From the NCBI GenBank assembly GCA_900546875.1, contig URET01000001.1:124001-188000 (forward strand): 64,000 nucleotides of DNA. The letters run 5' to 3'. The number at the start of each line of letters is the position of its first letter. Within the stretch, counting starts at the first letter, position 1. Made by a program: the position numbers and the translations under genes. The notes beneath the pieces were generated by a model that had not been told where the DNA came from, made no database searches, and was given only the letters and a program-made list of their open reading frames with translations. Positions 39,385-48,230 of this stretch are shown here, in pieces. Origin of the DNA: an uncultured Eubacteriales bacterium. Its GTDB lineage: Bacteria; Bacillota; Clostridia; Christensenellales; CAG-314.

Positions 39385-40661
39385 AGGAAAGCAAACTTTT
39401 TGATACCTCTGATATTATGTCTGACAAAAGGCAGCGCGTTTTGCTTGCATGGGTCGTTGTCGACGGCAGAATAGACAAAGATGCCGTATTAAATGAGCTC
39501 AAAGGGCTTGTAGATACTGCCGGCGGAGAGACTGCGGATGTATTTATCCAAAACAGAAGTGTCCCTGATCAGGCGACGCTGTTCGGATCCGGTAAGCTGA
39601 AAGAACTTGCATTACTTTCAGAATCGCTTGATATAGATTTAATTGTTTTTGAAAACAATCTTACTCCCGTACAGCTGCGCAATATAGAAAGAGAAGTAAA
39701 GAACTGTCGCATTATTGACCGCACTGCCCTGATACTCGATATTTTCGCTTTACACGCCAAAACTGCCGAAGGCAAACTGCAAGTCGAACTCGCCCAGCTC
39801 AAATATTTTTACCCGCGATTATCGGGTTTAAATGACAACCTGTCCAGACAAGGCGGCGGCATCGGTACAAGAGGTCCGGGTGAAACGAAATTGGAAACAG
39901 ATAAAAGGTACATCAAAAATCGAATCCGTCTTCTGAATGAAAAAATCAAGCTGCTTGAAAAGCACAGAAAAGAACTTCATAAGCAACGGGAAAAATCAGA
40001 TGTTTATACTGTTGTCCTCGTAGGTTATACCAATGCCGGCAAATCTTCGTTGTTAAACGCACTTACAAGCTCTGATGTTCTGGTAGCGGACAGGTTGTTT
40101 GCCACGCTTGATCCTTTCTCGCGAAAACTCGATCTCGGAAACGGCACACATGTGATACTTGTCGATACCGTAGGATTTATCAGGAATATTCCTACTGATC
40201 TTATAGCCGCTTTCAAATCTACCCTTGAAGAGACTGTGCATGCCGATCTGATCATAAACGTATGTGACGCTTCCAGTCCGGAATGTGAATCAAACCGGCA
40301 GGTTACGCTCAATACTTTAAATTTGTTGGGCGCCAAATCGGATGTGATTACGGTTTATAATAAATCCGACAAAATCGATGCCGACGTTATAAAAAGCGAA
40401 TTTCAGAATGACACTGTCTTTGTATCGGCAAAAACCGGATTCGGACTTGAAAATTTAAAAAATAAAATTCAAAGTAAGCTTTTTCAGGAGAAAATATACT
40501 GTGAATTTGAAATTCCGTATACTAAAGCCGGAGAGATAGCCGAAATCCGCGGAAAAGCGCAGATCCTGAAAGAAATTTACGATACAGACAAAGTCATTAT
40601 CAAATGTGATATACTCAAAAAACACATTCCGCTTTATGAGGAATTTTTAAAAACAGTATAA
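39381..40661 (+). CDS. hflX: ribosome-dissociating GTPase HflX
   Basis: An Obg-HflX family GTPase that splits stalled or hibernating ribosomes. It has 426 residues: an N-terminal HflX domain (DQATLFGSGKLKEL, RIIDRTALILDIFA, GIGTRGPGETKLETDKR), a coiled coil, and a G domain with G1 GYTNAGKSSLLNAL, G3 DTVGFI and G4 NKSDK. It starts in an ATGA overlap with the recombinase. In Bacillus, hflX (ynbA) precedes ynbB, so here the order is changed with the recombinase between them. Confidence 0.94.
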   Translation: MKESKLFDTSDIMSDKRQRVLLAWVVVDGRIDKDAVLNELKGLVDTAGGETADVFIQNRSVPDQATLFGSGKLKELALLSESLDIDLIVFENNLTPVQLRNIEREVKNCRIIDRTALILDIFALHAKTAEGKLQVELAQLKYFYPRLSGLNDNLSRQGGGIGTRGPGETKLETDKRYIKNRIRLLNEKIKLLEKHRKELHKQREKSDVYTVVLVGYTNAGKSSLLNALTSSDVLVADRLFATLDPFSRKLDLGNGTHVILVDTVGFIRNIPTDLIAAFKSTLEETVHADLIINVCDASSPECESNRQVTLNTLNLLGAKSDVITVYNKSDKIDADVIKSEFQNDTVFVSAKTGFGLENLKNKIQSKLFQEKIYCEFEIPYTKAGEIAEIRGKAQILKEIYDTDKVIIKCDILKKHIPLYEEFLKTV

Positions 40662-40687
40662 GCGGGCATTCCGAAGGAGGTAAAAAG

Positions 40688-41290
40688 ATGGAAAGGAAAA
40701 AGAGAAAAAACAGACAATACGAGGTCTACGAATTTATAGAGAAATTTGTTGACGAAAAGGGTTACAGCCCCACTGTAAGAGACATTATGCGCGGACTCGG
40801 ATATAAATCCACTTCCACAATACAATATTACATAAAAAGACTTGAAGACGAAGGAAAAATAAGACGAACCGAAAATCGTAACCGTACTCTTACCGTTAAC
40901 AGAATTACATCCGAGTCCAGAAGGCTGCCTGTTATTGGAAAGGTTGCGGCCGGTATTCCCATACTTGCCGTAGAAAACATCGAAGAGTATTATGACATCC
41001 CCGAATCTTTATTTAAAGGCGAGGAACTTTTTTTGTTGAAAGTTAAGGGAGACAGTATGACAGGAGCGGGTATTTTCAATGACGATATTATAGTCGTAAA
41101 CGCTCAGGCAGACGCTGTTAACAATGATATAGTCGTCGCTCTTATCGATGATGACGTTACTGTCAAAAGAATTTTTTTCCATCAGGACCACATCACGCTT
41201 CATGCCGAAAACCCGAATTATCTTGACATCAACGTCTCTGACAACACATCGATCCTCGGTAAAGTCATAGGCAGTATACGTAAATTCTGA
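40688..41290 (+). CDS. lexA: SOS repressor LexA
   Basis: A self-cleaving repressor of the SOS regulon, 200 residues. The winged helix domain has YSPTVRDIMRGLGYKSTSTI. The cleavage site is Ala88-Gly89 in GKVAAGIPI. The catalytic dyad is Ser123 (GDSMTGAGI) and Lys160 (DDDVTVKRIF). The ATG follows an ideal AAGGAGG. I saw no LexA-type operator (CGAAC...GTTCG) directly upstream, so it may be read from the xer promoter or use a divergent box. Confidence 0.95.
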   Translation: MERKKRKNRQYEVYEFIEKFVDEKGYSPTVRDIMRGLGYKSTSTIQYYIKRLEDEGKIRRTENRNRTLTVNRITSESRRLPVIGKVAAGIPILAVENIEEYYDIPESLFKGEELFLLKVKGDSMTGAGIFNDDIIVVNAQADAVNNDIVVALIDDDVTVKRIFFHQDHITLHAENPNYLDINVSDNTSILGKVIGSIRKF

Positions 41291-41304
41291 TTTTACATGT
41301 AAAA
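41291..41304. repeat. 14-bp palindrome after lexA
   Basis: TTTTACATGTAAAA, a perfect palindrome starting right after the lexA stop. It could be an operator or chance AT symmetry. Confidence 0.4.
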
Positions 41305-41411
41305 CCAATAATCACTCTTTCATTTACCATGATTTTACCGGTAAAGCTGCATTACAGCTATACTGACAAAGGATAAAATACATATCTCCTGCCCTTTTAT
41401 AATGTTTTTAT

Positions 41412-41444
41412 AAATAAGGAAGGCATATCCGGCCTTCCTTATTT
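41412..41444. terminator. bidirectional terminator between lexA and rho
   Basis: AAATAAGGAAGGC (41412-41424) pairs with GCCTTCCTTATTT (41432-41444). A-rich and T-rich flanks suit both directions. The right arm overlaps the rho stop codon. Confidence 0.85.
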
Positions 41445-43340
41445 TATATTTTTCAGACTGTCAATAAACTCACTGTTATTTTTAGTAGCCATAATTCTGT
41501 CAAGAAGCAATTCTGTAGCTTCAGTAACGTCTGCACGGGATAAAATCCTTCTGAGCAACCACATCCCTTCCATTTCTTTAGGAAGAAGCAGAAGTTCTTC
41601 TCTTCTTGTTCCGCTCTTATTCAGATCTACCGCAGGGAATATCCTTCTTTCAGATAATCTTCTGCTCAGATGGATCTCCATATTTCCCGTACCCTTGAAC
41701 TCTTCGTATATTATGTCATCCATTTTGCTTCCGGTGTCAACCAGCGCCGTAGCGATCACGGTCAGACTTCCGCCGTTGCGTATACTTCTCGCAGCACCGA
41801 AAAAGCGCTTAGGCTCAAATAAAGCGGCACTGTCCAGTCCTCCGGTCAAGGTCTTGCCTGTTTGTTCCGTGACCTGATTATACGCTCTAGAAAGCCTTGT
41901 TATACTGTCAAGCAATATGACCACATGCCGACCAAGCTCGACCCTTCTTTTTGCATTTTTCATAACAAGTTCCGCAACACGTGTATGGTGCTCGGGAGGC
42001 ATATCGAATGTGGAATACACTATTTCCGCCCCGCTGACGCTTTCCTGAATATCGGTCACTTCTTCGGGACGTTCATCCACAAGGAGAATTATAACTTCAA
42101 TATCATTATAATTTCTTAGTAACGCCTGAGCTATGCTTTTTAATAAAGTGGTTTTCCCAGCTTTAGGAGGAGAAATTATCAAGCCTCTCTGCCCTCTTCC
42201 TATCGGAGATACAAGATCGATCACTCTTAATGCCGTATCCAATCTGTGTTCTCCATCCTCAAGCCTTAGTCTTTGAGTAGGATATACGGGAACAAGGTCT
42301 TCAAAATTCGGTCTTATTTCAAGTTGATCACAAGGTACGTTGTTTATTTCATAAATAAAAATAACCGATGCATACTTATTGTTTGGAAAAAATCTGGCCT
42401 TTACCTTCAGTTTGTCGCCGTTTCGTAATGAAAAACGTTTGATCTGGACAGTCGGAACATACAGATCAGCGTCACTCGGATAGTAATTAAAAGGCCTCAA
42501 ATATCCGTAATTTTCAGGAAGAATCTCAAGTACTCCCTCAATATCGAACGCCTGTGTATTCAGTTCTCCTGCCGATGTACTCCAAGCTTCATTCATCACG
42601 GAATTGAATTTTTTGGATTTTATGTCTTCCCTGATCTCAGAGTTCTGTGTTCTTTGCCCCTTGCACGATTTGCTGCTTTCTTTGATATACTCTATCTCCG
42701 GCGTTGCGATGCTGTGTTTGAACTCGGTTTCATCTTCACCGTGTTCCGTTACAGGTTCAGCCTCCTTAGAATAATCATCGTAAGTCATAAAATCCTGGGA
42801 ATCACTTAAAATAAACCTTTTGTTGTCTTTATGTTCAAAGTACCTGTCCTCATACTTTTTGTCTATCTCTTTCAGCTTTTCATCATCTAATTCATCTTTA
42901 TTTATTACTTCCGGAGAAACCGCTTTCTGCGTAAATTCAACTTTTATGTTTGCCCTGCTTTTTTCATGATTATCAGAATGTTTCGATAATGATTTTTTCT
43001 TTTTCCTCTGTGGATTTTTCTTTGGATTATCTGTTTTATCTTTAGCTGTATTTACTTTCTCCGTAACGATTTCTTCGTTGTTTTCTTCAGTCTTTTTATT
43101 TTCGGCTGTGTTTTCATTTTGCTGAGTTTCGCCCCTTTGCAGGTCCATTTCCAATATGGTTTTATTCGGCCTTCCTCTCTTGTGTACTACCGGGCTCAGC
43201 TTACCTTCCTGTATCGCCAATATATCTCTTATAAGTTCAGACTGATTTTTGGCACTGAAACGAGCTACACCCATAAGAGAAGCCAGTTTCTTTAATTCCG
43301 TAATGTTCTTGACCTTCAATTCCATTTCGGTATACTGCAT
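41439..43340 (-). CDS. rho: transcription termination factor Rho
   Basis: A hexameric RNA-dependent ATPase that ends transcription, 633 residues. Parts in order are the Rho N-terminal SAP-like helices (MELKVKNITELKKLASLMG), a highly charged, Lys/Glu-rich insertion (~60-255), a cold-shock RNA-binding domain (EILPENYGYLRPFNYYPSDA, ~270-330), Walker A SPPKAGKTTLLKSIAQ, Walker B IILLVDERPEEVTDI and the R/Q-loop region. The ATG at 43340 is set by AGGAGG six bases upstream. The insertion makes it ~200 residues longer than E. coli Rho; such insertions occur in several Clostridia and Actinobacteria. Confidence 0.95.
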   Translation of the reverse strand: MQYTEMELKVKNITELKKLASLMGVARFSAKNQSELIRDILAIQEGKLSPVVHKRGRPNKTILEMDLQRGETQQNENTAENKKTEENNEEIVTEKVNTAKDKTDNPKKNPQRKKKKSLSKHSDNHEKSRANIKVEFTQKAVSPEVINKDELDDEKLKEIDKKYEDRYFEHKDNKRFILSDSQDFMTYDDYSKEAEPVTEHGEDETEFKHSIATPEIEYIKESSKSCKGQRTQNSEIREDIKSKKFNSVMNEAWSTSAGELNTQAFDIEGVLEILPENYGYLRPFNYYPSDADLYVPTVQIKRFSLRNGDKLKVKARFFPNNKYASVIFIYEINNVPCDQLEIRPNFEDLVPVYPTQRLRLEDGEHRLDTALRVIDLVSPIGRGQRGLIISPPKAGKTTLLKSIAQALLRNYNDIEVIILLVDERPEEVTDIQESVSGAEIVYSTFDMPPEHHTRVAELVMKNAKRRVELGRHVVILLDSITRLSRAYNQVTEQTGKTLTGGLDSAALFEPKRFFGAARSIRNGGSLTVIATALVDTGSKMDDIIYEEFKGTGNMEIHLSRRLSERRIFPAVDLNKSGTRREELLLLPKEMEGMWLLRRILSRADVTEATELLLDRIMATKNNSEFIDSLKNIK

Positions 43341-43535
43341 TCATATCCTCCTGTGTTAATTATCCGAATATTGTATTGTTACTTTAGTAATTATGAAGCT
43401 TCTTCTGAGAGTGTAATTCCGTCTTTACCCTAGATGACATGAATTAATAAATAAAAGAATAAAATTTGATAAAGAATATTTTCGAAACGCTTCTGATAAA
43501 ATCAAAAACGGATCATACAAATACATTAATTTAAG

Positions 43536-44186
43536 CTACTTGTCCAATACCAGAATTTTTGCCGTTAAATTTTTATGCAGGTCCTCCTTTTCAATATTTA
43601 TTTTATTGCTGTGCGTAAAGATTATGTCTTCTTTTCTGAAGAAATCCAGGAATTTATCAATACCGTCTATTTCAAAATTGCAACCGGAAATATTATAATG
43701 CATCGGAATAACATATGACGGAGAAAGCGCATCCACATAATTTTTAGCCTCAGCGGCGTTGACGGTATATTTGCCGCCGACAGGAATAAGCAAAACATCG
43801 ACAGGTTCAACAGATGCAAGATCGAAATCACGGCATGTTTCTCCGATATCGCCCATATGACATACTCTTATACCATCGACTATAAATGAAAAAGCTATAT
43901 TCTTACCGCGCAGACTTCCTTTTTCATTGTCGTGAAAACACTCTGAACCTTGAATATTTATTCCGTTAAAAAGCATTTTACACGGTTTATCAATAACAGT
44001 AAAGCTTCCTCTGACATTGCCGAGACAATTATGATCATGGTGGCCGTGGCTCACAGTAACAACATCGGCTTTTACCTCAGGCATTTTATACCCCACCATA
44101 TCTCCATTGAAAGGGTCTGTCATTATGACAGTACCTTTATTATCTTTTATTTCAAAACACGAATGTCCAAGCCATTTGATTTCCAT
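43536..44186 (-). CDS. UPF0173 metallo-beta-lactamase-fold hydrolase (YtkL-like)
   Basis: A 216-residue single-domain MBL-fold protein. The metal motif is VSHGHHDHNCLGNV (HxHxDH), with later ligands in CHMGDIGE and PMHYN. It matches the UPF0173/YtkL family, whose substrate is unknown (general metal-dependent hydrolases related to UlaG). It is last in the probable yloU-yloV-DUF1934 operon. No strong terminator is visible in the 195 bases before rho ends the region. Confidence 0.85.
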   Translation of the reverse strand: MEIKWLGHSCFEIKDNKGTVIMTDPFNGDMVGYKMPEVKADVVTVSHGHHDHNCLGNVRGSFTVIDKPCKMLFNGINIQGSECFHDNEKGSLRGKNIAFSFIVDGIRVCHMGDIGETCRDFDLASVEPVDVLLIPVGGKYTVNAAEAKNYVDALSPSYVIPMHYNISGCNFEIDGIDKFLDFFRKEDIIFTHSNKINIEKEDLHKNLTAKILVLDK

Positions 44187-44201
44187 GATTTTACCTCTCG
44201 A

Positions 44202-44600
44202 TCAATAATAAGCTTCCAAAGTCATTTCGTTCTCGCTGGAGCTTCCGTTGAAGTCCATTGAATAGGATAAATTCACTGTCGTTTTATCATCCTTCACGTC
44301 TGTCACCACTGAAGAAGAATAAATAGACAAAGGAAGCATTCCCACTGTGGTGGGAATCAAAGTAGAAAATGATTTACCTTTTTCAAAAATCAAAGTCTGG
44401 GTAAAAGCGCCGAGACGGCTCATAGTTACAACATCCCCGGATATTATAACACGATTTACGGAATTATCATCAGATTCTCCGTCATCATATTCAATTACCG
44501 TTGTGCCGTTATCAAAAGAGACGCTTCCGTTAGTATAAAGCTCAACTGTCTCTTTTTCTCCTGCCTGACCGCCGGTTATTTTTAATTTGCAATTCTGCAT
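44202..44600 (-). CDS. DUF1934 family protein (YwiB-like)
   Basis: A 132-residue beta-rich protein resembling the YwiB/DUF1934 calycin-like barrel: alternating strands (TVIEYDDGE, NRVIISGDVVTMSRLG) and the typical GMLPLSIYSSSV segment. The ligand and role are unknown to me. It lies seven bases after yloV and 15 before the MBL-fold gene, within one transcript. Confidence 0.75.
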   Translation of the reverse strand: MQNCKLKITGGQAGEKETVELYTNGSVSFDNGTTVIEYDDGESDDNSVNRVIISGDVVTMSRLGAFTQTLIFEKGKSFSTLIPTTVGMLPLSIYSSSVVTDVKDDKTTVNLSYSMDFNGSSSENEMTLEAYY

Positions 44601-44607
44601 TTTATTT

Positions 44608-46269
44608 TTATTCCAAAGAGAAAATGTAATAATACAACGGCTGACCGCCGAAATGCAAATCTACTTCCCAATCCGGATGTTCTTTCCGAATGTCCTCGGC
44701 AAAAGCCTGGGCCTGTTCTTCGGGAACATCTTTGCCGTAATAGAGCATAAGGATTTCGTTATCTTCAGCCGCGATATTGTCGATGAGGTTCTTTGTTACC
44801 ACATTGATATCGTTTCCTTTATTGACGATTTTATTCCCGTCAAGTCCGATTATATCGCCTTCATGAAGTTCGAGCCCGTCAACTGCAGACGAACGCACTG
44901 CATAAGTAACAGATCCGGAACGCACTCCGGGAAGAGCGTCATTCATATAAGTAAGGTTATCCTGAATTGATACTTCGGGATTAAACGCAAGCACTGCAGC
45001 CAAACCCTGCGGGATGTTCTTGGTCGGAACAACATAAACATGTTTATTTGTGATGAGCCCTCTTGCTTGTTCTGCCGCAAGAATGATATTTTTATTGTTA
45101 GGCATTACGATAACATTTTCGGCATTTATTTTATTTATAGCCTGTGCGATATCGTCTGCACTCGGATTCATTGTCTGACCGCCTTCTATGACCTGATCGA
45201 CCAATAAATCTTTGAATATTGCCTTAAAGCCTTCACCTGAGGATATAGACAATAAACCTATAGGCTTCTTCTCTGCTTCATACTTCGCTTTGAGCTGTCT
45301 GTTCTGCTCACGCATATTCTCAATTTTAGGCTTTTCGAGCTCTCCAAGCTCCAAGGCATACTGCAACGCCATCCCGGGATTATTTGTATGGACATGCACT
45401 TTCACCATATTAAGATCCCCTACAACTACAACGCTGTCGCCTATAGCCATAAGTTTATCTCTTAATTGATCGATATCGGACAATGTAGTCTTTTTAAGGA
45501 GATTGATAATAAAAAATTCCGTACAATAACCGAATTCGATATTATCAAGCGCTTCATAGTCAATATACGCATCATAACTGTCCAGAGCCTGATTCAGATC
45601 GGGTGTGGGAACAAAATCTTCAGCTCCACGCACTTCCTCATCGTTATATCCCATAAGGAAGCCTTTAAAAATAACTATAAGACCATATCCGCCGCTGTCC
45701 ACGACGCCGGCCTTTTTCAGTACCGGAAGCATTTCAGGCGTCTGACTGAGAGTATTTTCGCCGACTGAAATAACTGCAGTAAGAAAATCCTCTATAGCCA
45801 TGGGTTTTTTGCTGAATTCCAAAGCCTGCTCAGCCATCACGCGAGCCACAGTCAAAATTGTTCCTTCTTTTGGTTTGGCAACGGCGCCATATGCTATCTG
45901 AACGCCGTTCATCAATGCTTTTGCGAATAATTTGGCATCTATTTCTTTTTTACCTTGTATTGTAGAAGCAAATCCTTTAAATATCTGCGACAATATTACT
46001 CCCGAATTGCCTCTTGCTCCCTTCAACGCCCCGCTTGATAATTTCTTTGCCATTTCTTCCATATCGTTGGCAGGCGCTGCACAAACTTCTTTTATTGCGG
46101 ATTTCATCGTAAGTGTCATATTGGTACCCGTATCTCCGTCAGGGACGGGAAATACGTTCAATGAATCCACCGTTTGTTTATTTATTTCAAGAAATTTGCC
46201 TCCGGCTATGAGCATCCTTTTCAGAATTGCCGGAGTAATTATATTTTCAGGTTTATTTTTTGTAGGCAT
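44608..46269 (-). CDS. yloV: DAK2-domain protein YloV (FakA-like fatty acid kinase)
   Basis: A 553-residue protein with an N-terminal Dha-kinase L domain (DAK2). The nucleotide/Mg motif is NVFPVPDGDTGTNMTLTM and the Gly-rich GARGNSGVILSQIFKG follows. A middle domain and a DegV-like C-terminal domain follow. Staphylococcal FakA has this layout and phosphorylates fatty acids bound to FakB (DegV-family) partners. No DegV gene is in the window. The yloU-yloV pair opposite rpmB is conserved synteny with Bacillus. Confidence 0.88.
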   Translation of the reverse strand: MPTKNKPENIITPAILKRMLIAGGKFLEINKQTVDSLNVFPVPDGDTGTNMTLTMKSAIKEVCAAPANDMEEMAKKLSSGALKGARGNSGVILSQIFKGFASTIQGKKEIDAKLFAKALMNGVQIAYGAVAKPKEGTILTVARVMAEQALEFSKKPMAIEDFLTAVISVGENTLSQTPEMLPVLKKAGVVDSGGYGLIVIFKGFLMGYNDEEVRGAEDFVPTPDLNQALDSYDAYIDYEALDNIEFGYCTEFFIINLLKKTTLSDIDQLRDKLMAIGDSVVVVGDLNMVKVHVHTNNPGMALQYALELGELEKPKIENMREQNRQLKAKYEAEKKPIGLLSISSGEGFKAIFKDLLVDQVIEGGQTMNPSADDIAQAINKINAENVIVMPNNKNIILAAEQARGLITNKHVYVVPTKNIPQGLAAVLAFNPEVSIQDNLTYMNDALPGVRSGSVTYAVRSSAVDGLELHEGDIIGLDGNKIVNKGNDINVVTKNLIDNIAAEDNEILMLYYGKDVPEEQAQAFAEDIRKEHPDWEVDLHFGGQPLYYYIFSLE

Positions 46270-46287
46270 TTTAATATCTCCTTCTCA

Positions 46288-46638
46288 CTACAGACTTACG
46301 CCTTCAACATGAACATTGACCGTATCAACTATCATGCCGGTGAAATTTTCGACCCCATATTTTACGGTGCTCTTCAATGAATCGGCAACCGCACTTATAG
46401 ACATACCGAACTTGAATACTACAAATATGTCTATATATACTCTGTCTCCTTTGGAAACAACTTTCACGCCTCTGCCGTCGCTGTTTCTTTTAAACAAATC
46501 GGCGAGCGTATCGGAAAATTTTCTCGGAGTTAAATCCACAACACCATAACACTCCATAGCAAGCCTGCTTGCTATGGAAGCAACAACATCATCAGCAACA
46601 GTAATACTACCGTATGCATTGGAAGTTATGAGCGCCAT
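46288..46638 (-). CDS. yloU: Asp23/Gls24 family protein YloU
   Basis: A 116-residue Asp23 domain protein (ITVADDVVASIASRLAMECYGVVDL, then DIFVVFKFGMSISAVA). The family is linked to envelope stress and, with YloV, to lipid metabolism; the molecular function is not settled. The start follows GAGGAGG. It heads the operon under its own sigma-A promoter. Confidence 0.88.
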   Translation of the reverse strand: MALITSNAYGSITVADDVVASIASRLAMECYGVVDLTPRKFSDTLADLFKRNSDGRGVKVVSKGDRVYIDIFVVFKFGMSISAVADSLKSTVKYGVENFTGMIVDTVNVHVEGVSL

Positions 46639-46670
46639 AAAGACCTCCTCACCCTTTTCCGTCTATATGG

Positions 46671-46699
46671 ATTATACATCATAAAGCAATTTTTTACAA
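46671..46699 (-). promoter_or_regulatory. sigma-A promoter of yloU-yloV
   Basis: On the - strand, TTGTAA (46694-46699), 17 bases and TATAAT (46671-46676). The leader is ~30 bases with GAGGAGG. Confidence 0.8.
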
Positions 46700-46937
46700 G
46701 TATTTTACTATCCTTTTGTGAAATTGCCCTCCCTGCAACCCTTACCGGACTTATCAGGATTATTTACGGAATACGGATCCATCCTGTCAGGTTTACAGTA
46801 AATTGTATTCCGAAACAAGTATTTTTATTATATAATCATTTGCACATGAAACGTAATACAGTCTTATTTATAAATACTCCGCCTTTATACAGAATTTAAA
46901 ATCGGCTGACGAAATTTCTAAAACGTATAAAAATCAT

Positions 46938-46966
46938 TTGCAAATTATGAACATAAGTGATAAAAT
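46938..46966 (+). promoter_or_regulatory. sigma-A promoter of rpmB
   Basis: TTGCAA (46938-46943), 17 bases and TAAAAT (46961-46966), with GGGAGG before the rpmB start. Confidence 0.7.
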
Positions 46967-47004
46967 AAGCAGGTGACGGAAAAAGAGTAACGGGAGGTGT
47001 TAAG

Positions 47005-47193
47005 ATGTCAAGAGTTTGTGCTATTTGCGGCAAAAGCAAAATGGCGGGTAACAGGGTTAGCCATTCCAAAAGAAGAACTCCGCATACATGGAGTGCTAAC
47101 GTGCAAAAAGTAAAAATTGAGATCAACGGTAAAATTTCTTCTCAATACGTATGCACTCGTTGTTTGAGAACCGCCCATAAGGAAGTCAGATAA
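47005..47193 (+). CDS. rpmB: 50S ribosomal protein L28
   Basis: A 62-residue L28 with two CxxC pairs (RVCAICGKS and VCTRCLRTA), the zinc-binding form. The middle NRVSHSKRRTPHTWSANVQ is the family signature. It is the only + strand gene in the right third of the window, with its own promoter and terminator, divergent from yloU-yloV as in Bacillus. A zinc-dependent copy suggests a zinc-free paralogue may exist elsewhere. Confidence 0.96.
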   Translation: MSRVCAICGKSKMAGNRVSHSKRRTPHTWSANVQKVKIEINGKISSQYVCTRCLRTAHKEVR

Positions 47194-47213
47194 TCAGCAT
47201 ATCGGATAAGTTT

Positions 47214-47241
47214 GCCTTGCAGGATTGTGCAAGGCATTTTT
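47214..47241 (+). terminator. intrinsic terminator of rpmB
   Basis: GCCTTGCA (47214-47221) pairs with TGCAAGGC (47228-47235), followed by ATTTTTA. Confidence 0.85.
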
Positions 47242-47274
47242 ATTTCTTATTTTTATCCGCATAAAATCTTTGCT

Positions 47275-48168
47275 TCATTGTTCCGTATCTTCACTGAATT
47301 TTACAAATACTTCCGGAAGGATCTCCTCTATATTTTTTCTTTCGGCTACTCCGTTTTTATCAAAAAATATATCTGCATCCTCGTATTTTATCATCAAACC
47401 GGAATCCTCAAGTATGAACTTATCATAATATTTCTTTTCATATAAGCTTTCCTCGTATTTCTTATAATATGATTCAGCCTGCTCTACCAATCCGCACATT
47501 TGATAGCTCAATACAATCGAATCGGTTATACCGAGATAATCGAAGACCTGAATTTCTGCCAGTCTGAGATAAACATACAGTTTATTGAAAGCCTCTATAA
47601 TATCTGCGGTGACAAAGTCCTTTTCCGATGAATTTTTATCATAGTTATAAAAGATCACTGCAGCCGCATTACATATCAACCCGTCACGTATGGTACATTT
47701 CCCTACTTCATTCAAATCCTTAAAACCCAGTAGATAGGTATGAGTGAGATAATGTCTGCCGGCATCAAGAAAAACGACCGTATATCCCAAATTATCTTTC
47801 AGTTCTGAATTAAAAAACTGATAAACCTGAGAAAATCTGCTCAATTTCGCGTTGTTGTTAGTATCAAACGAAATATCGTTCAGCAGTTTAGCGTAAGCAA
47901 TGATAAGATTTGCCACTTTTTCGCTTACTTCTTCAATACTCATAAGTTCTTCTTTCGTAGCCTTAAACACATTGCTCAAAGACCCGAATTTCATCAAAAT
48001 CAATCTTGAAAGATCCGATGTATCTTTACGTCTGTATATTGTAAAGAGCAAATATTCGAGTATCATTCTTTCAGGGATATTTTTACCTACAGTAGTACAG
48101 GCATACAGTATATCTCTGACTCTTTCTCTGTGTCCCGCAAGCATTGGCTTGACTTTTTCTTTATCCAT
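47275..48168 (-). CDS. RadC-like protein with degenerate JAB motif
   Basis: A 297-residue protein. Residues ~10-95 match the RadC N-terminal helix-hairpin-helix part (GHRERVRDILY, RMILEYLLFTIYRRKDTSDL). Residues ~110-225 match the RadC JAB domain by pattern. Where RadC has the metal motif HNHPSG...PS..D, this protein has YNYDKNSSEKDF, so both His are Tyr and metal binding is unlikely. The C-terminal ~65 residues are not part of classical RadC. It lies after the ispH-S1 terminator; GGAG ten bases before the ATG overlaps that terminator's tail, so expression probably needs read-through. The function is unknown, and RadC itself has no settled role. Confidence 0.75.
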   Translation of the reverse strand: MDKEKVKPMLAGHRERVRDILYACTTVGKNIPERMILEYLLFTIYRRKDTSDLSRLILMKFGSLSNVFKATKEELMSIEEVSEKVANLIIAYAKLLNDISFDTNNNAKLSRFSQVYQFFNSELKDNLGYTVVFLDAGRHYLTHTYLLGFKDLNEVGKCTIRDGLICNAAAVIFYNYDKNSSEKDFVTADIIEAFNKLYVYLRLAEIQVFDYLGITDSIVLSYQMCGLVEQAESYYKKYEESLYEKKYYDKFILEDSGLMIKYEDADIFFDKNGVAERKNIEEILPEVFVKFSEDTEQ

Positions 48169-48182
48169 TGTGCATATTCTCC

Positions 48183-48215
48183 TACAAAAAAGGAACCGAA
48201 AAAATCGGTTCCTTT
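48183..48215 (-). terminator. terminator after ispH-S1
   Basis: On the - strand, AAAGGAACCGA (48205-48215) pairs with TCGGTTCCTTT (48189-48199), followed by a T run to 48183. It separates ispH-S1 from the RadC-like gene. Confidence 0.85.
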
Positions 48216-48230
48216 AAAATAGTCTGTAAA

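Larger units (their letters stand above)
46639..47004. other. 366-base divergent intergenic region between yloU and rpmB
   Basis: It holds a promoter on each strand (46671-46699 and 46938-46966) and, between them, a long-loop inverted repeat CGGAATAC/GTATTCCG (46767-46774 and 46805-46812). I see no further gene. Confidence 0.6.

Noticed and set aside
40660..40690. LexA operator before lexA
   Set aside because: No CGAAC...GTTCG-like box is visible in the short gap.
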